DNA of 9,874 nt, taken from contig DUGE01000106.1 of NCBI GenBank assembly GCA_013331595.1, positions 2,246-12,119 of the forward strand. The letters run 5' to 3'. The notes under the pieces were generated by a model. That model was not told the origin of the DNA. It saw only the letters and a program-made list of their open reading frames with translations, and did not search any database. Both the position numbers and the translations under genes were made by a program. This DNA comes from Microcaldota archaeon. Lineage in GTDB: Archaea; Micrarchaeota; Micrarchaeia; Norongarragalinales; UBA10210. Positions 1-8,480 of this stretch are shown piece by piece. Every line of letters starts with the position of its first letter. Within the stretch, counting starts at the first letter, position 1.

Positions 1-100
1 CAACCTTGACGTAAATGGAAAACGCCTGGTCAAGGTATGCAAAAACGCTGCCTGACGCAAAAACCAGGAACAACAGTAAAGCAAATGCGAAACGCGCCAT
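1..100 (-). CDS. N-terminus of a secreted protein (cut by window edge)
   Basis: Only the first 33 codons lie in the window; the gene continues to the left. The reading frame from ATG at 100 begins MARFAFALLLFLVFASGSVF, then A-Y-L-D. This is a textbook Sec signal peptide: one early Arg, a hydrophobic core of about 16 residues, then small residues and a likely signal peptidase cut after Ala (SVFA|YLD). The start is supported by AAGGTG (114-109), a good archaeal Shine-Dalgarno sequence 8 nt upstream, and by a TATA-like element further up (148-141). The mature protein is therefore exported or anchored at the cell surface. Its function cannot be read from 12 mature residues. It is divergent to the pilin-like genes and may belong to the same surface locus. 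Certainty is good that this is a real gene, nil on its role. Confidence 0.75.
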   Translation of the reverse strand, partial: MARFAFALLLFLVFASGSVFAYLDQAFSIYVKV

Positions 101-140
101 GCAAACAACACCTTCAGGAAACAATAAAAGGTTTTTTCAC

Positions 141-148
141 CTTATATA
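141..148 (-). promoter_or_regulatory. TATA-like box for the divergent secreted-protein gene
   Basis: On the minus strand the sequence reads TATATAAG. Transcription starting about 25 nt downstream would begin near 116-120, leaving a leader of roughly 20 nt that contains the AAGGTG ribosome site. The geometry is good, but no upstream BRE was tested. Confidence 0.45.
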
Positions 149-152
149 TTCA

Positions 153-755
153 ATGCGTGGTTTTGCACTATCTGCCATTTCGTTCGTCCTCATCCTCTCG
201 CTATTCCCCCTGCTTGCGGCCCAAAGGCACTACTACAAATCCTCCAGCGAGAGCGTTGAAGCTGCGCTGGTAATGGAAAAGAAATACTACGCCGACCTGG
301 AGGCGAAAGAAGCTTTCGAACAGGTTCTCAGCGAAACGCCGGGCGGCGATGAAAAGCAAAAAACCGAGAAAACTGCTGAAAACCTTGCCGCACTATCCAT
401 TCTTCTTGAGGATAGCTTTACCGAAAGGGGCATTACGGCAAAAACCTGGTTTGGCACACTCACGCAAAACGAAGAGGAGAATATCCCGAGGCAATCTCTC
501 GGCAGAGGCAAACCGGTCGAATGCACAGAATGCCGGTCGTTCAACTCTAAAACATTGGACTGGGACAAGAAAATCGTTTTCCGCAGCACCGAACTGCTTT
601 TCGAAGGCAGGGTTTCACGCAAGGGCTTTGCCCACACGCCGTCCTCGGCAAGATGGCTGGGCCGCAGGGTTGAGTTTGGAGTTACGTTCGTAATCCCGGG
701 CGAAAGGATTGCCTGGCTGAGCATAATGCCCGAAGGATTCGGGAAAAGAGGCTGA
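153..755 (+). CDS. Pilin-like membrane-anchored surface protein (variant class III type)
   Basis: A 200-residue protein beginning MRGFALSAISFVLILSLF. One Arg-Gly precedes a hydrophobic helix of about 20 residues, then a polar ectodomain rich in Glu/Lys (residues about 45-85) with a C-x-x-C pair near residues 123-126 (ECTEC) and a C-terminal domain likely rich in strands. The layout is that of a pilin or pseudopilin: short charged leader, helix as membrane anchor and filament core, globular head. The usual Gln at +1 and Glu at +5 are absent (after Gly the residues are F-A-L-S-A), as in minor or tip subunits. The frame is open back to 15, but the start at 153 is preferred because earlier starts overlap the divergent signal-peptide gene and put a polar stretch before the helix. 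An A/T-rich element at 122-129 would suit a leaderless transcript. It sits 6 bp before the next pilin gene, probably cotranscribed. Family membership is inferred. Confidence 0.65.
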   Translation: MRGFALSAISFVLILSLFPLLAAQRHYYKSSSESVEAALVMEKKYYADLEAKEAFEQVLSETPGGDEKQKTEKTAENLAALSILLEDSFTERGITAKTWFGTLTQNEEENIPRQSLGRGKPVECTECRSFNSKTLDWDKKIVFRSTELLFEGRVSRKGFAHTPSSARWLGRRVEFGVTFVIPGERIAWLSIMPEGFGKRG

Positions 756-761
756 AAAACA

Positions 762-1196
762 ATGAAGAAAAACAAAAGCCAAGTTTCAATGGAGTTCATG
801 CTCGTGCTTGCCATTGCGCTCACACTGCTTGCGGCACTGCTTCCCGTTTATGGAAAGGCACAGGAAAAAACAAGCGATGCGCTATTGGGGGAAGCGCAGC
901 AAGCGGCCTTCAGCCGCATGGTTTCCCTTGCAAGGCAAGCTGAAATTTTGGGTCAAGGCAATTCCCTTTCCTCGAAAATAAGCTTTCAGGCGGAAAACAC
1001 GGCAATAACTTTTGGCAAATCCGCCGGAATCCTAAAAATGGAATATTACGCCGCAACTGGAAAGAAACAAATAAACGAAACGCTTGGTTTTCCCGTTGAA
1101 TTGGGCAGTGAAAACTTTCCAAAAGGCAGGTACATAATGGAAACACGCTGGAACAAACAGGTTATGATTTCCCTTCACGAACAAAATCAGGAATAA
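762..1196 (+). CDS. Class III signal peptide pilin-like protein
   Basis: A 144-residue protein with a clear archaeal class III signal peptide. A basic leader (MKKNKS) is followed by Q-V-S-M-E-F and a hydrophobic helix to about residue 30. In this family an EppA-type prepilin peptidase cuts just before the Gln, leaving Gln+1 and Glu+5 on the mature pilin; the helix then packs into the pilus core. The remaining 110 residues form a small ectodomain with an amphipathic helix (AQQAAFSRMVSLARQAEIL) and then strand-rich sequence with no cysteine. GAGG at 748-751, 10 nt before ATG, is a possible ribosome site, overlapping the end of the upstream gene. Its last 10 bp overlap the end of the converging gene on the other strand. 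It is likely a structural or minor subunit of a type IV pilus-like filament. Confidence 0.8.
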   Translation: MKKNKSQVSMEFMLVLAIALTLLAALLPVYGKAQEKTSDALLGEAQQAAFSRMVSLARQAEILGQGNSLSSKISFQAENTAITFGKSAGILKMEYYAATGKKQINETLGFPVELGSENFPKGRYIMETRWNKQVMISLHEQNQE

Positions 1197-1606
1197 AAGC
1201 CAAGGGTTATGCGCACTTCAAAAAAACCATTTGTAGGAGGGTCGAAAAACAGCCTCTGCCCGCCCACGAGCAAAGATGGCGTCCCTGCACAATTAACTTG
1301 AAGCTTTTTTTCCGAAGCCTCAAGCTCAAGGCAGTAGTCCCCCAGTTTTTGCAAAAGCAAAGAGTATTTTTCCTCGAGGGCATTGGCCGCAAACGCATCC
1401 CCTTTTGAAAAACTAATTATGTTTTCACGCAAGGCAGGGTCGCGCATTGAAACTTCAAGAAAATCCTGGGCCAACTGAAAGCCGTAAAGTGTGGAGAAAG
1501 GCGTTTGGGCTTCACCGGCGGAAAGCAAATGCAAAATTGAGGAGAAGGCGACTGCACCTGCCAAAAGCGCGATGAAGGCCTCGATTGAAGCGAAGGAATT
1601 CTTCAT
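1187..1606 (-). CDS. Pilin-like protein with partial class III motif
   Basis: A 139-residue protein beginning MKNSFASIEAFIALLAGAVA. The Ser/Glu part of the class III core is kept (F-A-S-I-E, Glu at +5 if cut after Ser3-4), but Phe replaces the usual Gln+1. A hydrophobic helix of about 22 residues leads into a helical linker and a C-terminal beta-rich head with two cysteines (YCLELE, VNCAG) and a closing FFEVRITLGF strand. ATG at 1606 is chosen: its ATGA overlaps the stop of the upstream gene, and GGTG (1615-1612) lies 5 nt upstream; the GTG two codons earlier has no such support. It is the last gene of the minus-strand pilin operon and meets the plus-strand pilin operon head-on. Likely a minor pilin. 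Confidence 0.75.
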   Translation of the reverse strand: MKNSFASIEAFIALLAGAVAFSSILHLLSAGEAQTPFSTLYGFQLAQDFLEVSMRDPALRENIISFSKGDAFAANALEEKYSLLLQKLGDYCLELEASEKKLQVNCAGTPSLLVGGQRLFFDPPTNGFFEVRITLGFYS

Positions 1607-1911
1607 GCACACACCGAAAGCACGCTCTCCTCATCCCGTTGAAGCAAAAGCCGCTTTATGCAAAGCCCCCCATTTCCGAAAGACAAGTTTGCCCTCGGGT
1701 CAGCCTCGTGGGAATAGATGAAACCGTTTTCACAGAAGGCAATGCCCTGGGGAAAACAGTTTTTCATGAGAAAATCAGCCTGGAGCAAAGCCCGCGATTC
1801 CCGCTCTTCCAAAGACCGGCTTTCAAGCAAGGTTGAGGAGGCAATCGGAAGCACTGCCAAGTAAGCCGCAACCAAGGCAAGCGCAAGCACGGATGCAATC
1901 AAAAAATCCAT
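1603..1911 (-). CDS. Small pilin-like protein with four cysteines
   Basis: A 102-residue protein. MDFLIASVLALALVAAYLAV is a hydrophobic helix that starts almost at the initiator Met, with no basic leader and no Gln/Glu class III motif. A charged linker (about 29-42) and a small head with Cys 52, 60, 84 and 101 follow, enough for two disulfides. The ending, LCIKRLLLQRDEESVLSVCA, looks like a Cys-capped beta-hairpin. Size, topology and position inside a pilin operon make a minor pilin or pilus-assembly partner the best guess. It starts 19 bp after the upstream gene, behind a GGGGG run (1926-1922) rather far from the ATG, and it ends in an ATGA overlap with the next gene, which implies coupled translation. 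Confidence 0.7.
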   Translation of the reverse strand: MDFLIASVLALALVAAYLAVLPIASSTLLESRSLEERESRALLQADFLMKNCFPQGIAFCENGFIYSHEADPRANLSFGNGGLCIKRLLLQRDEESVLSVCA

Positions 1912-1930
1912 TGAAAAAATAATTCCCCCA

Positions 1931-2269
1931 TCACCTTTGCTCTTCTTTGCCCGTCCTTATTTTCAGCGAACCCTCAACCCTTGAATCTGCAAAACAACTT
2001 TCCGTGCCGTTTTCCAAAGCCATCCGCCCGACAGGTGCAACAAAACCAGCCAACCGGCCTTCGGCAAACGTCCGCTTTCCGTCAAGCGAAAAAATGCCGG
2101 CCGAAAAACAAGCCGTGCGAAGTTCATCCCGCACAACCGCCTGATGCACGATGGAAACGCTTTTGTTAAATCCTGAAGCTGCAGCGGAGGAAAGCACTGC
2201 AAGGAAAGCGAAATAGCCCGCAAGCAGCAAGACGAATTCCAGCGAAGCCTGGCTTTTCACGGCGCTCAT
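1931..2269 (-). CDS. Class III signal peptide pilin
   Basis: A 112-residue protein beginning MSAVKSQASLEFVLLLAGYF. The class III core is complete (Q-A-S-L-E-F after Lys-Ser), so a prepilin peptidase of EppA type is expected to cut before Gln6, giving a mature pilin of about 107 residues. A hydrophobic helix (about 9-33) continues into an amphipathic helix (about 33-50) and a head with two cysteines (Cys54 and the Cys of TESCFAD), likely one disulfide. The C-terminus is charged and probably exposed. Its ATG overlaps the stop of the upstream pilin gene (ATGA) and no separate ribosome site is visible, so translation probably depends on the gene before it. Confidence 0.8.
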   Translation of the reverse strand: MSAVKSQASLEFVLLLAGYFAFLAVLSSAAASGFNKSVSIVHQAVVRDELRTACFSAGIFSLDGKRTFAEGRLAGFVAPVGRMALENGTESCFADSRVEGSLKIRTGKEEQR

Positions 2270-2487
2270 TTTATGTCAGCTATGGCGTCGAAAGCCTTGT
2301 CCGTTGCATTATTCAAAACTTTCTTCCCGTGCTCTGCGGTGTGCTGCAGCTGGGTTATCAAAACCAGTGCAATCGCAATAACCGCAGCTATCACTATCAA
2401 AAGCTCTGCTGAAACTTGCGCCTTGCGGCCGCTTTTTTTCAGCGCGAAAAGAATCCTCACGGCGTTGAAAACTACCCTAAACCCCAC
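2266..2487 (-). CDS. Short class III signal peptide pilin (DUF361-type)
   Basis: A 73-residue protein, first gene of the minus-strand pilin operon. A long basic leader (about 23 residues, ending K-K-S-G-R-K-A) precedes Q-V-S-A-E-L and a hydrophobic stretch to about residue 45; a short Lys/Asp-rich helix completes the protein. Cleavage before Gln24 would leave a mature subunit of only about 50 residues, essentially the pilus-core helix plus a short tail. This size and motif match the short class III pilins (PF04021/DUF361) known in Methanococcus and other archaea, often the abundant structural subunit. The start is GTG at 2487, supported by GAGGT a few bases upstream. A second GTG (2460) would give a 64-residue protein with a shorter leader and cannot be excluded. 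Confidence 0.8.
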   Translation of the reverse strand: MGFRVVFNAVRILFALKKSGRKAQVSAELLIVIAAVIAIALVLITQLQHTAEHGKKVLNNATDKAFDAIADIK

Positions 2488-2533
2488 AAAACCTCAACTC
2501 CGGGGTTCCTACTGGAAATACTTGTGCAACGGG

Positions 2534-2540
2534 CTTTTAA
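2534..2540 (-). promoter_or_regulatory. TATA-like box of the minus-strand pilin operon
   Basis: Minus-strand reading TTAAAAG. A start about 25 nt downstream (near 2510) would give a leader of about 22 nt containing the GAGGT ribosome site. It faces the plus-strand TATA element at 2570-2578 across a palindrome. Confidence 0.4.
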
Positions 2541-2550
2541 GTTTAACGCT

Positions 2551-2562
2551 ACTCCCGGGAGT
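2551..2562. promoter_or_regulatory. Perfect 12-bp palindrome between divergent promoters
   Basis: ACTCCCGGGAGT equals its own reverse complement. It lies between the two TATA-like elements (2534-2540 minus, 2570-2578 plus), about 10 bp behind each. That is a natural position for a dimeric regulator acting on both directions. Its role as an operator is inferred. Confidence 0.4.
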
Positions 2563-2569
2563 AAAGTAA

Positions 2570-2578
2570 TTTAATATT
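2570..2578 (+). promoter_or_regulatory. TATA-like box for the GNAT/FemAB-like gene
   Basis: TTTAATATT is centred about 24 nt before the GTG at 2597, so transcription would begin at or next to the start codon. This predicts a leaderless mRNA, in agreement with the lack of a ribosome-binding site. Confidence 0.45.
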
Positions 2579-2596
2579 CAAAACAAAAGACTGTAC

Positions 2597-3712
2597 GTGA
2601 CATCTAGAAAACGCGTGCTTGTTGCTTTTGAACATGCGGGGCTGAGGCAAGTTTCTTTTGAAGAGTTCGCAAGAATAGCAAATCCCCTGCTCCAGTGGCA
2701 CCAAACCGGCCAAAAAGAAAGAAAACAACAACCGCATGAGTACGGAAATACCCTAAGCTATTTTAGGCAAGCTTTGCGCAACGGCATTTGGGTTCACCGT
2801 AGCAGAAGCGATTCTTCGCTGACGCCGGGGCACGTCATTCCTTTTACTTTAAGTAGTAAAGGGAATGACTGGAGGATTGTGGCAGTAAATCCTTTAGGCA
2901 ACCAAAGGTCCGTAGCGGATTATTTGAGTCTTGACGGCAGAACATTAGCTCAAGAAAGCGGTGCTCAGTTAATAGTAAAAAAGCCAAGCAGAAAACTCAG
3001 GCAAGAACTAGTAGACTTCACTCATCAGTTTGGCGGATATAAAGAAGGCGATGGCTGGGACGGGCAAAACAAGCACGATGATGACACTTTTCCACCGGCG
3101 GTAATAGATTTGCGCAGCCTTGCCCTAACTAAGGGAGAAAAATATGCGAGATTAAGGCGGTCGTTAAACCGATTTGAGCGCAGGTACGGAAAGATTAAAG
3201 TGAGAGAATATGACCCCTCAAAAGACTTCGCGAGAGTAAAAAAAATTGTTGAAAAAAGAATGCAAGACATTGCAACCAGACAACCCGGCGTGAACGTCGA
3301 AGAGGCAGTAAGAGCGCATTTGCCGTTCCTAGACCAGCAAAGTGATGAAAACACGCATTCGTTAGTTTTTTATGTCGAAGACAAAGGAAGGGAGAAACCG
3401 ATTGGCTTTTCTCTGACGGAGAGAATTTCAAGACACAGTGCCGGTTTGTACGCAGGGGTAGCAGACCCTGCTTTTGAAGATGCCCAGTACGCCATTCACT
3501 ATCATGCACTCTTGCACCTCAAAGAAAAGGGCTATTCATATTGCAACCTCGGAGGTTCTGAAACTGTATCACTAGACCAGTTTAAGAGGCTGTTTCATCC
3601 CGTAAACAGACCGTATAAAAAACACGTTGTGTACTATCCTGCCCCTGCAAGGCCACATGCGGTCAGTTACTACGGCCATCCTGACGGGCCAAAAACAATA
3701 TGGCTGAAATGA
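2597..3712 (+). CDS. GNAT/FemAB-like acyl- or aminoacyltransferase family protein
   Basis: A 371-residue soluble protein with no signal peptide or membrane helix. The C-terminal half has a GNAT-fold pattern like that of FemAB and DUF2156 (lysyl-phosphatidylglycerol synthase C-domain) proteins: an Arg-rich helix (KYARLRRSLNRFERRYG, about 182-198) followed by KVREYD, a helix with VKKIVEKRM, then GFSLTERISRHSAGLYAGVA, a long helix (about 295-311) and the diagnostic ending YCNLGGSE, then L-D-Q-F-K-R-L-F-H-P. In those families the last motif precedes a C-terminal strand and the enzyme transfers an amino acid or acyl group from tRNA or CoA. The N-terminal half (about 20-165) may be a second, degenerate GNAT-like domain. 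GTG is the only plausible start; the frame has a stop at 2567 and the next Met is residue 222. Substrate unknown. No operon partner: it is divergent from the pilin operon and convergent with the protease gene. Confidence 0.6.
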   Translation: MTSRKRVLVAFEHAGLRQVSFEEFARIANPLLQWHQTGQKERKQQPHEYGNTLSYFRQALRNGIWVHRSRSDSSLTPGHVIPFTLSSKGNDWRIVAVNPLGNQRSVADYLSLDGRTLAQESGAQLIVKKPSRKLRQELVDFTHQFGGYKEGDGWDGQNKHDDDTFPPAVIDLRSLALTKGEKYARLRRSLNRFERRYGKIKVREYDPSKDFARVKKIVEKRMQDIATRQPGVNVEEAVRAHLPFLDQQSDENTHSLVFYVEDKGREKPIGFSLTERISRHSAGLYAGVADPAFEDAQYAIHYHALLHLKEKGYSYCNLGGSETVSLDQFKRLFHPVNRPYKKHVVYYPAPARPHAVSYYGHPDGPKTIWLK

Positions 3713-3718
3713 TTTTTT
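3713..3718 (+). terminator. Oligo-T terminator after the GNAT/FemAB-like gene
   Basis: Six T residues follow the stop codon directly. Archaeal RNA polymerase often terminates at such runs without a hairpin. Only 11 bp separate the two converging genes here, so efficient termination would matter. Confidence 0.4.
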
Positions 3719-3723
3719 GCAGA

Positions 3724-4314
3724 CTAGAAAAGCAGGAATAAAATCGAGGCGTTGGCGAGGAAGATTGCTGCCCAGACGCCCTTGTTCCAGGCGAAGACTT
3801 TGCTTCCGTCCAACGGCGGGAATGGAATGAGGTTGAAAGCGCCGAGAAAAGCGTTGACGTAAACCCCAATGCCCGCAATGGCGGACAAGTTGGGAAGCAA
3901 AACTCCGATGGCTAAAAACACGATGGCCAAAGCCAAATTGACCAATGGCCCGGCCAACGCTATCCTTCCATTCTCCTCTTTTGAAACGGTCTTTCCAAAA
4001 ATATAGACTGCGCCGGGAGCGGCGAAAATAAAACCGCCGTTGGTAAGAAAGGCCATGCCCAACGCCAGGAACAGGCCCCAAGTCCACGCGCGGTATTCTG
4101 CCTTGGCGCCGTAGTTTATGGCAAGGTACTTGTGCCCAAGCTCGTGAAGCACAAATCCTGCGCCTACAGTAATCAAAATGGCCGTGAACTTGTCAAAGTC
4201 GAAAGAGCCGACGGGAAAAAGCGTGAAGGCAAGGGAAATCGTCGCAACTGAAACGAGAATGTGCATTGCTTCAGTTAGGCTGATGCTGAAGCCCTTCGAA
4301 CTTTTGAAAGCCAT
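3724..4314 (-). CDS. Site-2 protease family (M50) intramembrane metalloprotease
   Basis: A 196-residue multi-spanning membrane protein. The zinc site HELGH lies at residues 57-61, with Glu58 as the expected catalytic base. The second conserved block, NLIPFPPLDG (161-170), matches the family's NxxPxPPLDG loop and gives the third zinc ligand, Asp169. The AGPLVN motif (121-126) is also typical of the family. Hydrophobic segments lie around 18-35, 44-65, 78-105, 120-140, 145-163 and 181-196, so the length is that of a minimal archaeal S2P core without PDZ or CBS domains. S2P enzymes cut substrates within the membrane. ATG at 4314 is preferred: GAGAGGTTG lies just upstream, whereas longer starts would add residues that overlap the preceding gene. 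It is third in an operon after the CDC48-type ATPase and a small membrane protein, 37 bp behind the latter. Substrate unknown. Confidence 0.88.
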   Translation of the reverse strand: MAFKSSKGFSISLTEAMHILVSVATISLAFTLFPVGSFDFDKFTAILITVGAGFVLHELGHKYLAINYGAKAEYRAWTWGLFLALGMAFLTNGGFIFAAPGAVYIFGKTVSKEENGRIALAGPLVNLALAIVFLAIGVLLPNLSAIAGIGVYVNAFLGAFNLIPFPPLDGSKVFAWNKGVWAAIFLANASILFLLF

Positions 4315-4351
4315 TTCAACCTCTCTCTTTTTCCGAAAGCAGTTAGGGCAA

Positions 4352-4783
4352 TCAGAATTCCATGCGCTCGGTCTCGACCATCTTGATAGTGGGAATGGAG
4401 AAAACGCCCTTGTAGTCCATGATGATGCCCTCGCCGCTCGCGCCGTTAGGCAGGGAAACGCGGATTTTGCTCCCAACCCTGCCATCCTCCAAAGCCATTG
4501 CCGGAACGGCATCGGTCATGAAAAGGTTTTGCGCACCTTGCCTTACGTTGCGCTGGACGAAAGCGAAAATCGTGTCGCCCTTGCGCACGCCGCGCAAGGC
4601 AGGCTGGGCAAAGCCCGCAATAATCGCCGCGCCTATGCTCAAAGCAATGAGCTTCCAAGGCTCGGTGAAAAGGCTTTGCTCGCCCAAGCCCAAGGCTTTG
4701 TTCAGCATGCTTGAAAGTCCGTAGGCCACGAGCGACAGTGCAATCAAGACCATTGCAGTTTTCGACGCCAAACCCAAATTCAT
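4352..4783 (-). CDS. Two-helix membrane protein with beta-rich tail
   Basis: A 143-residue protein I do not recognise. Two hydrophobic helices (about 8-26 and 44-62) flank a short loop. A soluble domain of about 80 residues follows. It contains GVRKGDTIFAFVQRN and, near the end, LEDGRVGSKIRVSLPNGASG, then GIIMDYKGVFSIPTIKM. The alternating hydrophobic pattern with Gly/Asn/Asp turns suggests a small beta-barrel, loosely like the soluble domains of NfeD or SAF/FlgA proteins; this is only a resemblance. ATG at 4783 is chosen because GGTG (4792-4789) lies 5 nt upstream; the GTG at 4789 is part of that site. It lies 21 bp after the ATPase gene and 37 bp before the protease gene, so it may link or regulate the two at the membrane. 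Confidence 0.65.
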   Translation of the reverse strand: MNLGLASKTAMVLIALSLVAYGLSSMLNKALGLGEQSLFTEPWKLIALSIGAAIIAGFAQPALRGVRKGDTIFAFVQRNVRQGAQNLFMTDAVPAMALEDGRVGSKIRVSLPNGASGEGIIMDYKGVFSIPTIKMVETERMEF

Positions 4784-4804
4784 ATTCACACCATTAAAAC
4801 AAAA

Positions 4805-7177
<2,373 letters not shown>

Positions 7178-7259
7178 TTAATCCTTTTAGTCTTTCATGC
7201 TACCGTCAAAACAAACAAGCACTATTGGACATGCAATACATATTAAGGTTTTGTTTGGG

Positions 7260-7303
7260 GCGGCTTTGCTCCTAAAGCCGCTCTTAAAAAGGACTTTAAG
7301 AGC
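7260..7303. repeat. Two tandem inverted repeats in the promoter region
   Basis: First repeat: GCGGCTTT (7260-7267) and AAAGCCGC (7274-7281), with a 6-nt loop. Second: GCTCTTAAA (7280-7288) and TTTAAGAGC (7295-7303), also with a 6-nt loop. Both are perfect and they share two bases. No T-run follows, so they are not simple terminators. They lie in the 205 bp between the divergent ATPase gene and the unknown gene at 7344, and could be operators or leader-RNA hairpins. Confidence 0.55.
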
Positions 7304-7326
7304 AGAACCGCGATTAAAAGAGCAGA
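7298..7326 (+). promoter_or_regulatory. Direct repeat AAGAGCAGA overlapping a TATA-like element
   Basis: AAGAGCAGA occurs at 7298-7306 and 7318-7326, exactly 20 bp apart, about two helical turns. The core AAGAGC is present a third time, inverted, at 7280-7285. The second direct copy overlaps ATTAAAAG (7313-7320), a TATA-like element about 25 nt before ATG 7344. A GAGGGG ribosome site (7331-7336) lies 7 nt before the ATG. An alternative TATA-like element (ATATTAAG near 7239-7246) would give a longer leader containing the second hairpin. Regulatory role inferred from the spacing. Confidence 0.4.
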
Positions 7327-7343
7327 TTTTGAGGGGTTTTTGA

Positions 7344-8480
7344 ATGGTTAGAGAAAGCTTGGCGTTTAAATATTTGCCCACGCTATTAAAGTTTATGCCA
7401 ATAAAATACCTCATAAGAGAGGTTGAAATAAACGAAAAATTTGCTAGGAAAGAAAAAATTAATTGGGTAGCAAAAAAGCGTCTTGTTTTCGATATTATAG
7501 ACGAACTAAAACAAAAAAACCTCTTCAAAAAAGTCGATTATGGACAGACTAATTACAATCTAGTTAAAAATTTGGAAGACGATGTGCCTTCATCGTTAAG
7601 TGTCTTACCACTAACGCCTGAAGAAACCACGGTTTTGTTTGACTCCTACCTATTAGCTAGCGATGAAAATTCAATTATGACTGAAAAAGTTTCGGCGGTA
7701 AACTTTTCAGCAAATTCGTTTATTTACCGTTTTAGAATGGGTTTGATAAAACATGAAGACATATCCCTATTTAATGAAGGGAAGGAACAGCAACTTTTCA
7801 ATTATTTACAAGAAAAAAATGAGGATATGGGTAGACTCTCCAAAACCGCAATGGCAATAATCGTTTCCGAAAAACAGCATAAGATTTTTATCATAAAACA
7901 CTCAGGGCTTGAAAATATTGGTTTTGGAGAAATGCTTTACTATTTTGAAGAAAAGTCTGCAACCTTTAAGCATCACATGGTAAACAACACATTCAAATTA
8001 TTGCCCCTAATTTCAGGGCGAAGTTTTAATGAGCGAGATATAGAGTCAATACTCGGCTTGGAAATAGGTATAAACAGCGACTTGATTGGTGCATATCGAC
8101 AAAGGCGGGGAAGCCAAGATGCGTTTTTCACTGTTTTTAATCCAATTTCAAGAGTGTTTGGCACAGGAAGAACTGCAACATTTAGCATAAACTTCGCCAA
8201 TGAAAACGATGAGGAAGCACGAGACCTTTTTACTAGCATTTATGGTTCTTTTGTTTCAATTCAAGGCGAAGAAATAGAAAAAATGTTTACTAAATTTAAA
8301 CTTTATTATGAAAATTTTTCCGAACAAAAAATTAAAATCAATTTTACTACAAAAAAATTCTATTCCTACCCACCTGAACCCTTGGACGATGATTTTACCA
8401 GTGCATTCAAGGCGTTCGTTTGGGTTACGGAAAAATTAAATTCGCCTCAACCAGACGAGGATGACGAACACAATGGCTAA
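7344..8480 (+). CDS. Unrecognised 378-aa protein of an A+T-rich cassette
   Basis: I do not recognise this protein. It is soluble, without signal peptide or clear membrane helix, and rich in Phe, Lys, Glu and Asn. Residues about 40-75 (helix with RLVFDIIDELKQKNLF, then a strand-like YGQTNYNLVKN) could be a small winged-helix domain. The middle (about 118-225) alternates predicted strands such as TAMAIIVSEKQHKIFIIKH with helices; a conserved-looking NPISRVFGTGRTATFSINF follows at 266-284. The acidic tail ends DEDDEHNG. The start has a GAGGGG ribosome site 7 nt upstream. Its 3' end overlaps the next, membrane protein gene, so the two are coupled. Base composition is far more A+T-rich than the ATPase gene, a sign of acquisition. 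A soluble protein paired with a membrane protein next to an IS is a layout shared by several two-gene defence modules (for example Kiwa), but no motif here proves that. Confidence 0.7.
   Translation: MVRESLAFKYLPTLLKFMPIKYLIREVEINEKFARKEKINWVAKKRLVFDIIDELKQKNLFKKVDYGQTNYNLVKNLEDDVPSSLSVLPLTPEETTVLFDSYLLASDENSIMTEKVSAVNFSANSFIYRFRMGLIKHEDISLFNEGKEQQLFNYLQEKNEDMGRLSKTAMAIIVSEKQHKIFIIKHSGLENIGFGEMLYYFEEKSATFKHHMVNNTFKLLPLISGRSFNERDIESILGLEIGINSDLIGAYRQRRGSQDAFFTVFNPISRVFGTGRTATFSINFANENDEEARDLFTSIYGSFVSIQGEEIEKMFTKFKLYYENFSEQKIKINFTTKKFYSYPPEPLDDDFTSAFKAFVWVTEKLNSPQPDEDDEHNG

Noticed and set aside
15..152. Longer N-terminus for the first plus-strand pilin-like gene
   Set aside because: It would place about 46 polar residues before the membrane helix and overlap a divergent gene that has its own signal peptide, TATA-like box and ribosome site.
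287..823. Minus-strand open frame of 178 codons
   Set aside because: It is antisense to the pilin-like genes, is Ser-rich and has no plausible start signal; the plus-strand genes have a membrane helix and class III motif.
4315..4512. N-terminal extension of the M50 protease
   Set aside because: It would overlap the preceding gene in another frame with an Arg/Ser/Trp-rich sequence; a strong ribosome site precedes the internal ATG at 4314.
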